64,000 nt of DNA from an uncultured Dongia sp. (GTDB lineage: Bacteria > Pseudomonadota > Alphaproteobacteria > Dongiales > Dongiaceae): contig NZ_CAKZGO010000025.1 in NCBI RefSeq assembly GCF_936916975.1, forward strand, positions 62,001 through 126,000, in the 5' to 3' direction. Shown here piece by piece: positions 52,655 to 61,374 of the stretch; position 1 is the first letter of the stretch; the number at the start of each line of letters is the position of its first letter. A model generated the notes under the pieces. The model worked only from the letters and a program-made list of their open reading frames with translations, did no database searches and was not told the origin of the DNA. Both the position numbers and the translations under genes were made by a program.

Positions 52655-54333
52655 ATGCCATGAAGATGCGTGCCGGCGACGAGTACGATTATGTGATCAT
52701 CGGCGCCGGGTCGGCCGGCTGTGTATTGGCCACCAGATTGAGCGAAGATGCAGGTTGCAGGATTCTGCTGCTGGAGGCTGGCCCCGCCGATCGCAGCTGG
52801 AAGATCCACATGCCCTCGGGCATGGGACAGCTGCTCTCTTCGACCACCTTCAACTGGTCATATGTGTCGGAACCGGAACCGCATCTCAACAATCGCCGGC
52901 TGACGCATCCGCGCGGCCGCGTGCTGGGTGGCTCGTCATCGATCAACGGCATGGTCTATATCCGCGGCCATGCCCGCGATTACGACCACTGGGCACAATC
53001 CGGCTGTCGCGGCTGGAGCTATGCGGAGTTGCTGCCCTATTTCAAGCGCGCCGAGCAGCACCAGCATGGGGGTGATACCTATCATGGGGGCGACGGCCCG
53101 CTATTCGTTTCCCGGCCTGACATGTCGGTGTCGCCGCTATGCAAGGCGTTCATCGATGCCGGTGTCGAAGCCGGCTATCCCTACACGCCGGACGTCAACG
53201 GCCGGCAGCAGGAGGGCTTCGGCGCCATCGACCGCACAACGCGCGACGGCAAGCGCTGGAGTGCGGCGCGCGGCTATCTCTCGCAGGCGCTCGGCCGCCC
53301 CAACCTCACAGTCGTCACCGGGGCGTTGACGCTCTCCGTGCTGCTGGAAGGCCGCCGTGCCACCGGCGTCACCTATGCAGTTGGCAGTGCTGTTCACAAC
53401 GCCTATGCGGCGCGCGAGGTGATCCTGTCTGGCGGCGCCATCAACACGCCGCAGCTGCTGCAGCTCTCCGGCATCGGTGCGCCGGATCTTCTGCGCAAAC
53501 TGGGAATCCCTGTACGGCATGAAATGGTGGGCGTCGGCGAGAATCTTAACGACCATCCCGATGTCGTCATCCAGCATCGCTGCAAGCAGCCTATCACGCT
53601 CTATCCGGTCACGCGCGGCCCCCGCAAATATCTTGCCGGACTGCAATGGTTCCTGACGCAGAAGGGTCATGCCGCAACCAACCATTTCGAGGCCGGCGCG
53701 TTCATTCGCAGCCAGCCCGGCATCGAGCATCCCGATCTGCAACTGACCTTCATGCCGCTGGCCGTCAAACCTGGGTCAGTCGACAGCGTGCCGGAGCATG
53801 CCTTTCAGGTGCATATCGATTTGATGCGCCCCAAGAGCCTCGGCCATGTGCGGGCGCGCTCGGCCGACCCCAAGGCGCCGCCAGCCATCCTGTTCAACTA
53901 CATGGCCGATGCCCGCGACCGTGCCGACATGCGCACCGGGGTACGCCTCACCCGCGAGATCCTGGCGCAACGGGCCATGGCGCCCTTCGCCGGCGACGAG
54001 ATCTTCCCCGGCGTCGATATCCAATCCGATGACGCGCTGGATGGTTGGGCACGACAGGCGATCGAGACCTGCTATCACCCGGTCGGTACCTGCAAAATGG
54101 GCAGCGCCAGCGATCGCCAGGCGGTGGTCGATAGCGACTTGAAGGTGCATGGGCTGGACGGCCTGCGCGTCGTCGATGCGTCGATCATGCCGGCCATCGT
54201 CAGCGGCAATACCAACGCGCCCACGATCATGATCGCCGAGAAAGCCAGCGACATGCTGCGCGACCGCACGGCCTTGCCGGCCGATCCAGCGCCTGTCTGG
54301 ACCCACCCGGCCTGGGAACAAGCTCAGCGATAG
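52651..54333 (+). CDS. GMC-family oxidoreductase, choline dehydrogenase-like
   Basis: A 560-residue FAD enzyme. The dinucleotide loop [20 protein letters not shown] is at about 14-33, GMC signature 1 region [20 protein letters not shown] at about 86, signature 2 [16 protein letters not shown] at about 261, and the C-terminal catalytic His in [11 protein letters not shown] at about 475 with [15 protein letters not shown]. Family members oxidise alcohols such as choline or other hydroxy compounds. GTG 52651 overlaps the Rieske stop (GTGA) and has GAGG upstream; ATG 52660 is an alternative. Paired with the Rieske enzyme it suggests stepwise breakdown of a hydroxylated amine, but the substrate is not determined. 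Confidence 0.93.
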   Translation: MNAMKMRAGDEYDYVIIGAGSAGCVLATRLSEDAGCRILLLEAGPADRSWKIHMPSGMGQLLSSTTFNWSYVSEPEPHLNNRRLTHPRGRVLGGSSSINGMVYIRGHARDYDHWAQSGCRGWSYAELLPYFKRAEQHQHGGDTYHGGDGPLFVSRPDMSVSPLCKAFIDAGVEAGYPYTPDVNGRQQEGFGAIDRTTRDGKRWSAARGYLSQALGRPNLTVVTGALTLSVLLEGRRATGVTYAVGSAVHNAYAAREVILSGGAINTPQLLQLSGIGAPDLLRKLGIPVRHEMVGVGENLNDHPDVVIQHRCKQPITLYPVTRGPRKYLAGLQWFLTQKGHAATNHFEAGAFIRSQPGIEHPDLQLTFMPLAVKPGSVDSVPEHAFQVHIDLMRPKSLGHVRARSADPKAPPAILFNYMADARDRADMRTGVRLTREILAQRAMAPFAGDEIFPGVDIQSDDALDGWARQAIETCYHPVGTCKMGSASDRQAVVDSDLKVHGLDGLRVVDASIMPAIVSGNTNAPTIMIAEKASDMLRDRTALPADPAPVWTHPAWEQAQR

Positions 54334-54339
54334 AAGAGA

Positions 54340-54364
54340 CCCCCGGGAATGACTTCCCCGGGGG
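54340..54364. terminator. GC-rich hairpin between convergent genes
   Basis: CCCCCGGGAA and TTCCCCGGGGG pair around a TGAC loop with one bulged base, just after the GMC stop. There is no U-run, but the stem is strong and could end transcription from either side. Confidence 0.55.
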
Positions 54365-54408
54365 CCCAAGACCATCGCATGACAGGAGGGAGCGCGCTGG
54401 CTTGCCGA

Positions 54409-54939
54409 TCAGACTTTCAGCTTGCGGCGACGATAGGCAGCAAAGGCCATACCACCCAGTGCCGTGCCGAACAGCAGCAAGGCTGGGGGAATCGGTACCG
54501 GGTTGTTGAAGGCTATTTTGTAGAGATAGATATCACCCCGCGTTCCTGTATCGCCGCGCACCCGGAAGAAATAGTCGCCGGCAGCAAGATTGGCGTAGCT
54601 GAAGAGAAGTCCCGTGCCGGTGGGATCGACATACGTGCCAAGGGATGTCGTGGGTGCAAGGTCGCTGTACAGATCAAGCGTAAAGTTGAGAGAGTCGATC
54701 TGCCCAGGAAGTAGGGCCAGATCGAGAATCACGCCGACCAGCGATGTCATCGTACTAACAAGCGAAAACGAAATACTGTCGTCGAAGCTGGTGATGTTTG
54801 TTCCAAAATTGGCAACAAACCCCACCTTGGATTCTCCCGCGGCGACGGTGCCGAGGTCGAAGTTCGAGGCAGACGCGGCCGGTGCGCCAAGGCCAAGCAT
54901 CAGGAGTCCGGCCAGGACGATGATGTAGAGGCGTTTCAT
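54409..54939 (-). CDS. VPLPA/PEP-CTERM-type exported protein
   Basis: A 176-residue protein with a signal peptide (MKRLYIIVLAGLLMLGLGAP ending ASAS) and a C-terminal sorting signal: PVPIPPALLLFGTALGGMAF followed by AAYRRRK. The VPxPxALxLFGTALGG helix with a basic tail is the VPLPA variant of PEP-CTERM, recognised by exosortases. The mature domain is beta-rich and the phrase GDYFFRVRGDTGTRGDIYLY resembles FxDxA-type PEP-CTERM proteins. Probably exported to the surface or matrix. No exosortase gene lies in this window. ATG 54939 is preferred to 54957 because it starts the signal peptide. Confidence 0.9.
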   Translation of the reverse strand: MKRLYIIVLAGLLMLGLGAPAASASNFDLGTVAAGESKVGFVANFGTNITSFDDSISFSLVSTMTSLVGVILDLALLPGQIDSLNFTLDLYSDLAPTTSLGTYVDPTGTGLLFSYANLAAGDYFFRVRGDTGTRGDIYLYKIAFNNPVPIPPALLLFGTALGGMAFAAYRRRKLKV

Positions 54940-55328
54940 TGTTACCTCTCTTTCCAATGAGCACGAAGATGCAGCAATGTAACTAGGATTTGGCGACCAA
55001 AAAGCATAGCTGTGGAAACTACTCAGTCACGCCGTTCTATCTTCCTTCTAGCTATAATCCACCTGCCCCTAGAGGTAGGCCAGTGACACTTTGCTACGCT
55101 TCTGTGACTTGTTGACAGCGCGTTCCTTCGGTTGTCGTGATTTCGGCTTTTAGACAACCCCATCCCGGATATTGAACAGCTAGGCCGCAAGAAGGTTGCT
55201 GGCATGCCGCGAGAAGAGCAGGAACGTTGCCCTGATTGACCTCGCATTCGGATGTCGTCATGCCCATCTACGGGTCAGAGTCCGCAGCGGCCGCGTGATC
55301 AGAAGGCCTGCCGGCAAGGAAGACAGCC
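54940..55328. other. 389-bp intergenic gap
   Basis: Between the VPLPA gene and the next plus-strand gene. It contains TTGACA near 55113, but no matching -10 box, and a 13-base stretch GGAAACTACTCAG at 55014-55026 that recurs at 56737-56749. No coding frame or RNA gene recognised. Confidence 0.4.
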
Positions 55329-55664
55329 ATGACACTGCGCATGACCACGACAAACGTTACCTTCAAGCGTCCGTTCCACTTGGACGGCTTCAGCGAAGCC
55401 TTCCCTGCGGGGGAGTATTCTATTGAAACCAATGACGAAATGCTGCCGGACGTCTCCTTGTCGGCTTATCGGCGCGTGGCGACGTCCATCCGGCGCGTCA
55501 CATCGGCCAGCCAGCCCCCGGTGGTATCGACGACAGTGTCTGACCCGCTGGATTTGGCCGCTGCGCTGATGAGCGACCGGACGGCTGGACCGGAAATTCC
55601 GGCTAATAAGGCGCCTAAAATGGTGCCCTACGGCTGTTTTCCGGGCACCCACAACCAACCCTAG
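55329..55664 (+). CDS. Hypothetical protein
   Basis: A 111-residue protein with a recognisable N-terminal pattern VTFKRPFHLDGFSEAFPAGE followed by YSIETNDEMLPDVS and AYRRVATSI. Similar unnamed proteins occur in many alphaproteobacteria with a TFRRPF..AG..YTVETEEE layout; function unknown. It has no signal peptide or membrane helix. The C-terminal half is less conserved. AAGGAAGA lies seven bases before the ATG. Confidence 0.75.
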   Translation: MTLRMTTTNVTFKRPFHLDGFSEAFPAGEYSIETNDEMLPDVSLSAYRRVATSIRRVTSASQPPVVSTTVSDPLDLAAALMSDRTAGPEIPANKAPKMVPYGCFPGTHNQP

Positions 55665-55733
55665 GTATATTCCGAACCTTCACGATCGATTGCTGCGCCT
55701 GTACCGTTCTTCCATCCTAAGGAAGGATATATT

Positions 55734-55922
55734 TTGGGCGGCAGTCATCTGACGATCGACGCCAGCGTCAAGGCAATGGAATACCGCGACAAGGCGGATA
55801 TCGTCGGAGACCGTGATCTGAAGGGCCAGTTTACGGAATTGTCTGCGCGCTACGCTGAACTCGCGGCAAAGCATGAAGGGCTTCCCGTCCCGAAAGCTCC
55901 CAAGAGACCGATTCGGCGCTGA
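55734..55922 (+). CDS. Small helical hypothetical protein
   Basis: A 62-residue protein with TTG start and GGAAGGA upstream. The core YRDKADIVGDRDLKGQFTEL followed by SARYAELA matches a small family of unnamed alphaproteobacterial proteins with an E.R.KAD...D..LK..F..L pattern, predicted to be two helices. Function unknown. A hairpin terminator lies 140 bp downstream. Confidence 0.65.
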   Translation: MGGSHLTIDASVKAMEYRDKADIVGDRDLKGQFTELSARYAELAAKHEGLPVPKAPKRPIRR

Positions 55923-56065
55923 GGCATTTCAGTCTGGCCAGCTACCGGCGTGGCGCGGTCGGACAACAAGTTTTATTGACGATGATCATTTCGCGTTCTG
56001 CGACGTGCGATCCGTGGAGAAGCCCTCGCCCCCAGGGTAGTCAACCGCGATCCCGCGATGCGAAG

Positions 56066-56102
56066 AGCCGCCGGCCCCTTCCCCAAAGGCCGGCGGCTTT
56101 GC
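56066..56102 (+). terminator. Strong hairpin terminator between convergent genes
   Basis: AGCCGCCGGCC (56066-56076) pairs perfectly with GGCCGGCGGCT (56088-56098), followed by TTGCTT. It can end the plus-strand small gene and also lies at the end of the minus-strand response regulator gene. Confidence 0.8.
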
Positions 56103-56123
56103 TTCATGTACGCTGATAGCTGA

Positions 56124-56516
56124 TCAGGGCCGATGCTCTGGACTGTCGGTGGTATCTGCAGCACCCAGCCCCAAGGCGGATCGCAAGGCGCGTTCCAGTT
56201 CAAATTCGTTAAACGGCTTCTGCAGGATCACTGCGCCGGGGGTCAGTTCCTCGTCACGCAACGACAAGCCGCTGATGAAGATATGGGGAATGAACTCGGT
56301 CAGCAGAATTGTCTTTACCGCGGCGAGGCCGCTGCCCGCCCCCAGCCTGGCATCGACGACCATGAGGTCGGGCCGGTACTGCGCCGCGGCCACCACCATG
56401 GCCGCTTCGTCGTCGACCGCCGCGCAGACGTCATACCCCATCTGCGCCAACAGATCGGAAAGATGCAGGCTAATCAACGCATCGTCCTCAGCCAGGAGGA
56501 CGCGGGGCCGGATCAT
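56124..56516 (-). CDS. Single-domain response regulator
   Basis: A 130-residue receiver domain. Acidic pocket VLLAEDDALISLHLSDLL, phospho-acceptor Asp in MVVDARLGAGSGLAAV near residue 55, and the conserved Lys in VILQKPFNEFELERAL. No output domain. It is divergent from the large signalling fusion at 56897 and could exchange phosphate with that protein or with other HisKA_2/HWE kinases, which often pair with such regulators. Confidence 0.92.
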   Translation of the reverse strand: MIRPRVLLAEDDALISLHLSDLLAQMGYDVCAAVDDEAAMVVAAAQYRPDLMVVDARLGAGSGLAAVKTILLTEFIPHIFISGLSLRDEELTPGAVILQKPFNEFELERALRSALGLGAADTTDSPEHRP

Positions 56517-56896
56517 CGCGCCGGATCACCAGCAGGGCGGCAGGTGATGCAAACAAGATCCCGCCCACTGCACGCTCGTATAACGCGGCACTTGATCTGA
56601 ATTTTAAGATTCCGCTGCATGGCCTGGTTCCTTTACATGGGCTGTGTCGATCGCCCAGCAGAAACGGCGGTAAAAGACGCGACAGCCCGCAACCCATCTA
56701 TACGCTAGTCATTCGAGACATGACAGCGCCACGGTCGGAAACTACTCAGCAACCATGAATTGTTATTTTCTTTGGCTGGGGCGGCCATAATGCTACTGCT
56801 ATGCAGCGCACCGGCCTGGAGATCATGCTATATTGGTGCATTGACGTCGGCATTTTCGTCCCACGGGATCGAATAGTCAGATAGACAGTTGTTAAG
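56517..56896. other. 380-bp divergent intergenic region
   Basis: Separates the response regulator and the large fusion. It includes the second copy of GGAAACTACTCAG (56737-56749) and an AT-rich stretch around 56755-56775 (GAATTGTTATTTTC). No gene or consensus promoter recognised. Confidence 0.4.
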
Positions 56897-59800
56897 ATGT
56901 CGGAGCGTCTTCATCGGAAAGCCAATTTGAGTGTAGCTAAAACGGGCGACCGCCCCCAGCCTTCGCGTCCGCAACCCAATGGCGATTTCACGGTTGTCGG
57001 GATAGGTGCATCTGCGGGCGGCCTGGAAGCTTGCCGTAAACTTCTCTCTGCACTGCCCACGCCGACCGGTATGGCCTTCATCGTCATCCAGCATCTTGAT
57101 CCGCACCATGAAAGCATGATGGTCGATCTGCTCGCCGGTTATACGGCATTGACAGTGCAGCAGGCTGCCGATGGCATGACGCTGGAACGCGAGCATCTCT
57201 ATGTGATCCCGCCCGGAACCTATCTTTCCGTTGTCGATGACACATTGCGCCTCTCTAAACCGCAAGCGCGCCACGGTGCGCGTCTGCCCTTCGACTTCCT
57301 GCTGAAATCGCTCGCGGAAGCGTGCCAGGCGCGCGCCATCAGCGTCATCCTGTCAGGTACCGGTGCCGATGGCAGTGTCGGTCTGCAGGCCGTCAAGGAA
57401 CATGGCGGCCTGATTATTGCGCAGGATCCTGCAGAAGCCGCCTATGACGGCATGCCGCGAAATTCCATTTCCACCGGCGCGGTAGATCTCGTTCTTCCTT
57501 TGGCGAAAATTCCGGATGCGCTGATCAAATTCGATCGACGCATGGGTCGCGTCCGAGCAGAGCGCTTGTCTGGCCAGCAACCTGTTCCTCAAAACGGCCT
57601 GTCCGAGATCGTGGCACTGCTGCGTCAGAACACCAACCATGACTTCACGCTATACAAGCCTGGCACCTTGCAGCGCAGGATCGACCGTCGCATGGCGATG
57701 GCGGCAGTCGACACCGATGGCATGGAACATTACCTAACCATTCTCAAGAGCAACCCGAAGGAACTGGAGCTACTCGCCCGCGACCTGCTGATCAACGTCA
57801 CCAGTTTCTTTCGTGACGCGCAGGTGTTCGAGTACCTCGCCAATACCATCATCCCAGACCTGATCCGTAAGCATCCGGCCGATCAGACTTTCCGCATTTG
57901 GGTCGCGGGCTGCAGCACCGGCGAGGAGACTTATTCTCTCGCGATGCTGTTTCTCGAAGAAATCAAGGCGCAGAACCGCGCCATCAAGCTGCAGGTCTTT
58001 GCCTCCGACGTCGACGCCGACGCAGTCGTAGATGCCCGCGAAGGCTTTTATCCCGAGACGATCGAGGCAGATATCTCCGCAGCTAGACTGGCGCGCTTCT
58101 TTGCGAAGGAAGATCATGGTTACCGTGTGATGCCCGATCTTCGCGCGGTGGTGGTCTTCACCGTGCAGGATGTGCTCGCAGACCCGCCATTCTCACGGCT
58201 CGATCTGGTATCCTGCCGCAATCTGCTGATCTACCTGCTGCCGGAAGCCCAGGCCAAGGTCATTTCCCTGTTTCATTTTGCCCTGCGCGAAGGCGGCGTT
58301 CTTCTGCTCGGCAATGCCGAAACGATCAGCAACGCGGATGGCCGCTTCGAACTCATTTCGAAGTCGGAGCGCCTGTACCGGCATATCGGCCGCAGCCGGC
58401 CGGGTGAATTCTCGTTTCTCAAGAATAGCGCCGATGGCGTGCGCGTTCCGCTGCGCCCGGCGCCAGGGCAAATGCCGTCGCGGCAGACGGCGCTCGCCGA
58501 TCTCTGCCATCGCATGGTGATGGAGAGTCTGGCGCCCGCGGCAATCCTGATCAACCAGAAGGACGAATGCCTCTATTTCCTGGGCAACGCCGAACGCTAT
58601 CTGCGCGTGGCACCCGGCCATCCGACGCATGATCTGCTTTCCATGGCACCTAAGAGCATGCGCACAAAGCTGCGCTCTGCGGTCCAGCAGGCGCGCCAAC
58701 GCAATGCGCGCATCTTGGTCAAGGGCGCCCGTATCGACCGGGACGGCGCCACGATTTCCTTTGCCGTCGACGCCCAGCCAGCACAGATCGACGGCGAGGA
58801 ATTGCTGCTGATCTGTTTCGTCGATGAGCCTGCAGAAGACAAGGGAGGCGTCACAGCGGCGTTGTCCGAAAACGCGCCGCGTATCGCCGAGCTTGAGCGT
58901 GAACTCGACGAAACGAAGACAGAGTTGCAGGGCGCCATCCACAATCTTGAGATCGCCACCGAGGAGCAGCGGGCGATCAACGAGGAGGCACTGTCGGTCA
59001 ATGAGGAATTTCAGTCTACCAATGAAGAGCTGCTCACGTCGAAGGAAGAGCTGCAATCCCTCAACGAGGAACTGACGGCTCTCAACAGTCAGCTGCAGGA
59101 GACTTTGGAGCGGCAGCGCACCACGTCAAATGACCTGCAGAATGTCCTCTACAGCACCAATGTCGCGACGATCTTCCTTGATACCGACCTCCACATCCGG
59201 TTCTTCACACCGGCCACGAAGGCGCTCTTCAACGTCATACCGGGCGATATTGGCCGGCCCCTGGCCGACCTTCGGTCGCTGGCCGCCGACGCCACATTAT
59301 TGGCCGACGCCCGGACAGTTCTGCATGCGTTGGAGCCTGTCGAGCAGGAGATCAGGGGCCCGGGCGATTCGTGGTATGTGCGCCGTATCCTGCCCTATCG
59401 CACCCATGACAACGGCGTCGAGGGTGTCGTCATCACTTTCACCGACATCACCGACCGCAAGATCGTCGCGGAAGCGCTCGAGGCCACGAAGCTGACCGCC
59501 GAACAGGCCAATATCGCGAAGTCACGTTTTCTCGCAGCCGCCAGCCATGATCTCCGGCAGCCACTGCAGACCCTGGCATTGGTGCAAGGCCTCCTCGCGA
59601 AGATGATCGAGGACGCGCCCGGCAAGAAGCTGCTGGCGCTCTTCGACCAGACTCTGGGGGCGATGTCGGGCATGCTGAACACGCTCCTCGATATCAATCA
59701 GATCGATGCCGGCATCGTGCAGGTGAGGACCAGCCGCTTCGCCATCAATGCGCTGTTCGACCGCGTGCGGGACGAATTCAGCTATCACGCCCAGGTTCAC

Positions 59801-61324
59801 GGCCTGAAACTGCATGTCGTGCCATGCAGCCTGGAGCTCGTCAGCGATCCTCTACTCCTCGAACAGATCATTCGCAACCTGCTGTCGAACGCCTTCAAAT
59901 ACACCAGGAAGGGCAAGGTGCTGCTGGGCTGCCGCCGCATGCTGAACAAAGTCAGCATCGAGGTCTGGGATACCGGCATCGGCATCCCCGAGACCGAACG
60001 GCAAGCGATCTTCGAGGAGTATCATCAAGTCGACAATGCCGCCCGCGAACGCAGCCGCGGGCTTGGCCTCGGCCTCTCGATTGTGCGACGGCTTAGTGCC
60101 CTGATGGGCCACGACGTCAAGGTGCGCTCACAGTCAGGCAAAGGGTCGGTCTTCTCCATCGAAATAGATCTGCCCGGCGCTGTCGAAATCTCACGCCGAG
60201 CAAGCCTGCGCTCAGAGATAAGCCCTCCCGCCGAGGCGGCTGGCAGCCGATCCGGCGCGATCCTGGTCATCGAAGATGATCCGGAAGTGCGAGAACTGCT
60301 TGAGCTCTTTCTGAAGGGCGAAGGGCATCGGGTCGCGACTGCGCATGATGGCGCCGAGGCCATCGAACATTTGCGGCGCGGCACCCTGCGACCGGACCTG
60401 ATCATCGCGGATTACAACCTGCCCGGCGACATGAATGGCTTGCAGGTGACCAAGACACTCCGCGAGAAACTGCATCGCGACACGCCCGTGATTGTTCTGA
60501 CCGGCGATATTTCGACCGGGACCTTGCGCGATATCTCCCGTGCGCGCTGCCTGCAACTTAACAAGCCCGTCAAGGTCAAGGAGTTGACCGCGGTTATCCA
60601 ACGGCTGCTGCCGATAACAACCCCGCATCCGGAACTGCGCACGACGGTCAGTCTCGATGAACCAGCCAATCCCGTCATCTACATCGTCGATGACGATGGT
60701 TTGGTGCGCCAGGCCATTCGCAGTGTGTTTGAAGACCAGGGCTATGTCGTTGAGGATTTTGCCAGCAGCGAGGCTTTTCTTGCGCGCTATGTGGCCGGCA
60801 GTAAAGCCTGTCTGCTGGTCGACGCCTACCTGCCGGGCATGAACGGCCTCGAACTGCTGGAGCATCTCAAAAGTGCCGGCGTTCACTTACCCTCCATCAT
60901 GATCACAGGTGACAGTGACGTGTCGATGGCGGTCCAGGCAATGAAGGCGGGCGCCCTTGATTTCATCGAAAAGCCGATCGGACGCACCGATCTGCTGGCA
61001 AGCGTCGAGCGCGCCTTCGAGCGAGCCAGTGATGCCGGCAAGCTGCTGGCCTGGAAGACTTCGGCAGCCAACCATATTGCCGGCCTGACTTTGCGCCAGC
61101 GTGAGATCATGGGAATGGTCCTTGCCGGCCGGCCGAGCAAGATCATCGCCGCCGATCTCGGCCTCAGCCAGCGCACGGTCGAGAACCACCGCGCCGCGAT
61201 CATGAAAAAGACCGGCGTCAACTCACTGCCCGAATTGGCCCGGCTGGCCTTGGCCGCGAGCTGGAACGAGCCCCAAAATGATCCCTCAGAATCCGGGGCT
61301 CCGCATTTGACGGAGCTGGTCTAG
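56897..61324 (+). CDS. Giant signalling fusion: CheB-CheR-PAS-PAS-histidine kinase-REC-REC-LuxR
   Basis: 1475 residues holding a whole pathway. CheB methylesterase domain, about 30-215, with the triad in GIGASAGGLEA (Ser), IQHLDP (His) and SGTGADGS (Asp). CheR methyltransferase, about 230-500, with WVAGCSTGEETYSLAM and VSCRNLLIYLLP. PAS-like region, about 535-645; coiled coil, about 660-745; second PAS, about 745-858. Kinase box FLAAASHDLRQPLQTLALVQ with His near 882; ATPase domain with EQIIRNLLSNAFKY and WDTGIGIPE. REC 1 from about 1120 (AILVIEDDPEVRELL, IIADYNLPGDMNG), REC 2 from about 1258 (IYIVDDDGLVRQAI, LLVDAYLPGMNGLE, FIEKPIG), and LuxR/FixJ-type helix-turn-helix from about 1395 (LTLRQREIMGMVLAG, ADLGLSQRTVENHRAAIMKK). 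All key residues appear present. No membrane helix, so cytoplasmic. Confidence 0.95.
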   Translation: MSERLHRKANLSVAKTGDRPQPSRPQPNGDFTVVGIGASAGGLEACRKLLSALPTPTGMAFIVIQHLDPHHESMMVDLLAGYTALTVQQAADGMTLEREHLYVIPPGTYLSVVDDTLRLSKPQARHGARLPFDFLLKSLAEACQARAISVILSGTGADGSVGLQAVKEHGGLIIAQDPAEAAYDGMPRNSISTGAVDLVLPLAKIPDALIKFDRRMGRVRAERLSGQQPVPQNGLSEIVALLRQNTNHDFTLYKPGTLQRRIDRRMAMAAVDTDGMEHYLTILKSNPKELELLARDLLINVTSFFRDAQVFEYLANTIIPDLIRKHPADQTFRIWVAGCSTGEETYSLAMLFLEEIKAQNRAIKLQVFASDVDADAVVDAREGFYPETIEADISAARLARFFAKEDHGYRVMPDLRAVVVFTVQDVLADPPFSRLDLVSCRNLLIYLLPEAQAKVISLFHFALREGGVLLLGNAETISNADGRFELISKSERLYRHIGRSRPGEFSFLKNSADGVRVPLRPAPGQMPSRQTALADLCHRMVMESLAPAAILINQKDECLYFLGNAERYLRVAPGHPTHDLLSMAPKSMRTKLRSAVQQARQRNARILVKGARIDRDGATISFAVDAQPAQIDGEELLLICFVDEPAEDKGGVTAALSENAPRIAELERELDETKTELQGAIHNLEIATEEQRAINEEALSVNEEFQSTNEELLTSKEELQSLNEELTALNSQLQETLERQRTTSNDLQNVLYSTNVATIFLDTDLHIRFFTPATKALFNVIPGDIGRPLADLRSLAADATLLADARTVLHALEPVEQEIRGPGDSWYVRRILPYRTHDNGVEGVVITFTDITDRKIVAEALEATKLTAEQANIAKSRFLAAASHDLRQPLQTLALVQGLLAKMIEDAPGKKLLALFDQTLGAMSGMLNTLLDINQIDAGIVQVRTSRFAINALFDRVRDEFSYHAQVHGLKLHVVPCSLELVSDPLLLEQIIRNLLSNAFKYTRKGKVLLGCRRMLNKVSIEVWDTGIGIPETERQAIFEEYHQVDNAARERSRGLGLGLSIVRRLSALMGHDVKVRSQSGKGSVFSIEIDLPGAVEISRRASLRSEISPPAEAAGSRSGAILVIEDDPEVRELLELFLKGEGHRVATAHDGAEAIEHLRRGTLRPDLIIADYNLPGDMNGLQVTKTLREKLHRDTPVIVLTGDISTGTLRDISRARCLQLNKPVKVKELTAVIQRLLPITTPHPELRTTVSLDEPANPVIYIVDDDGLVRQAIRSVFEDQGYVVEDFASSEAFLARYVAGSKACLLVDAYLPGMNGLELLEHLKSAGVHLPSIMITGDSDVSMAVQAMKAGALDFIEKPIGRTDLLASVERAFERASDAGKLLAWKTSAANHIAGLTLRQREIMGMVLAGRPSKIIAADLGLSQRTVENHRAAIMKKTGVNSLPELARLALAASWNEPQNDPSESGAPHLTELV

Positions 61325-61374
61325 GGCAGGCAGGACCGGTTTTTGGAACTCAAGTGTTGTGCTGGCGTCAACTG

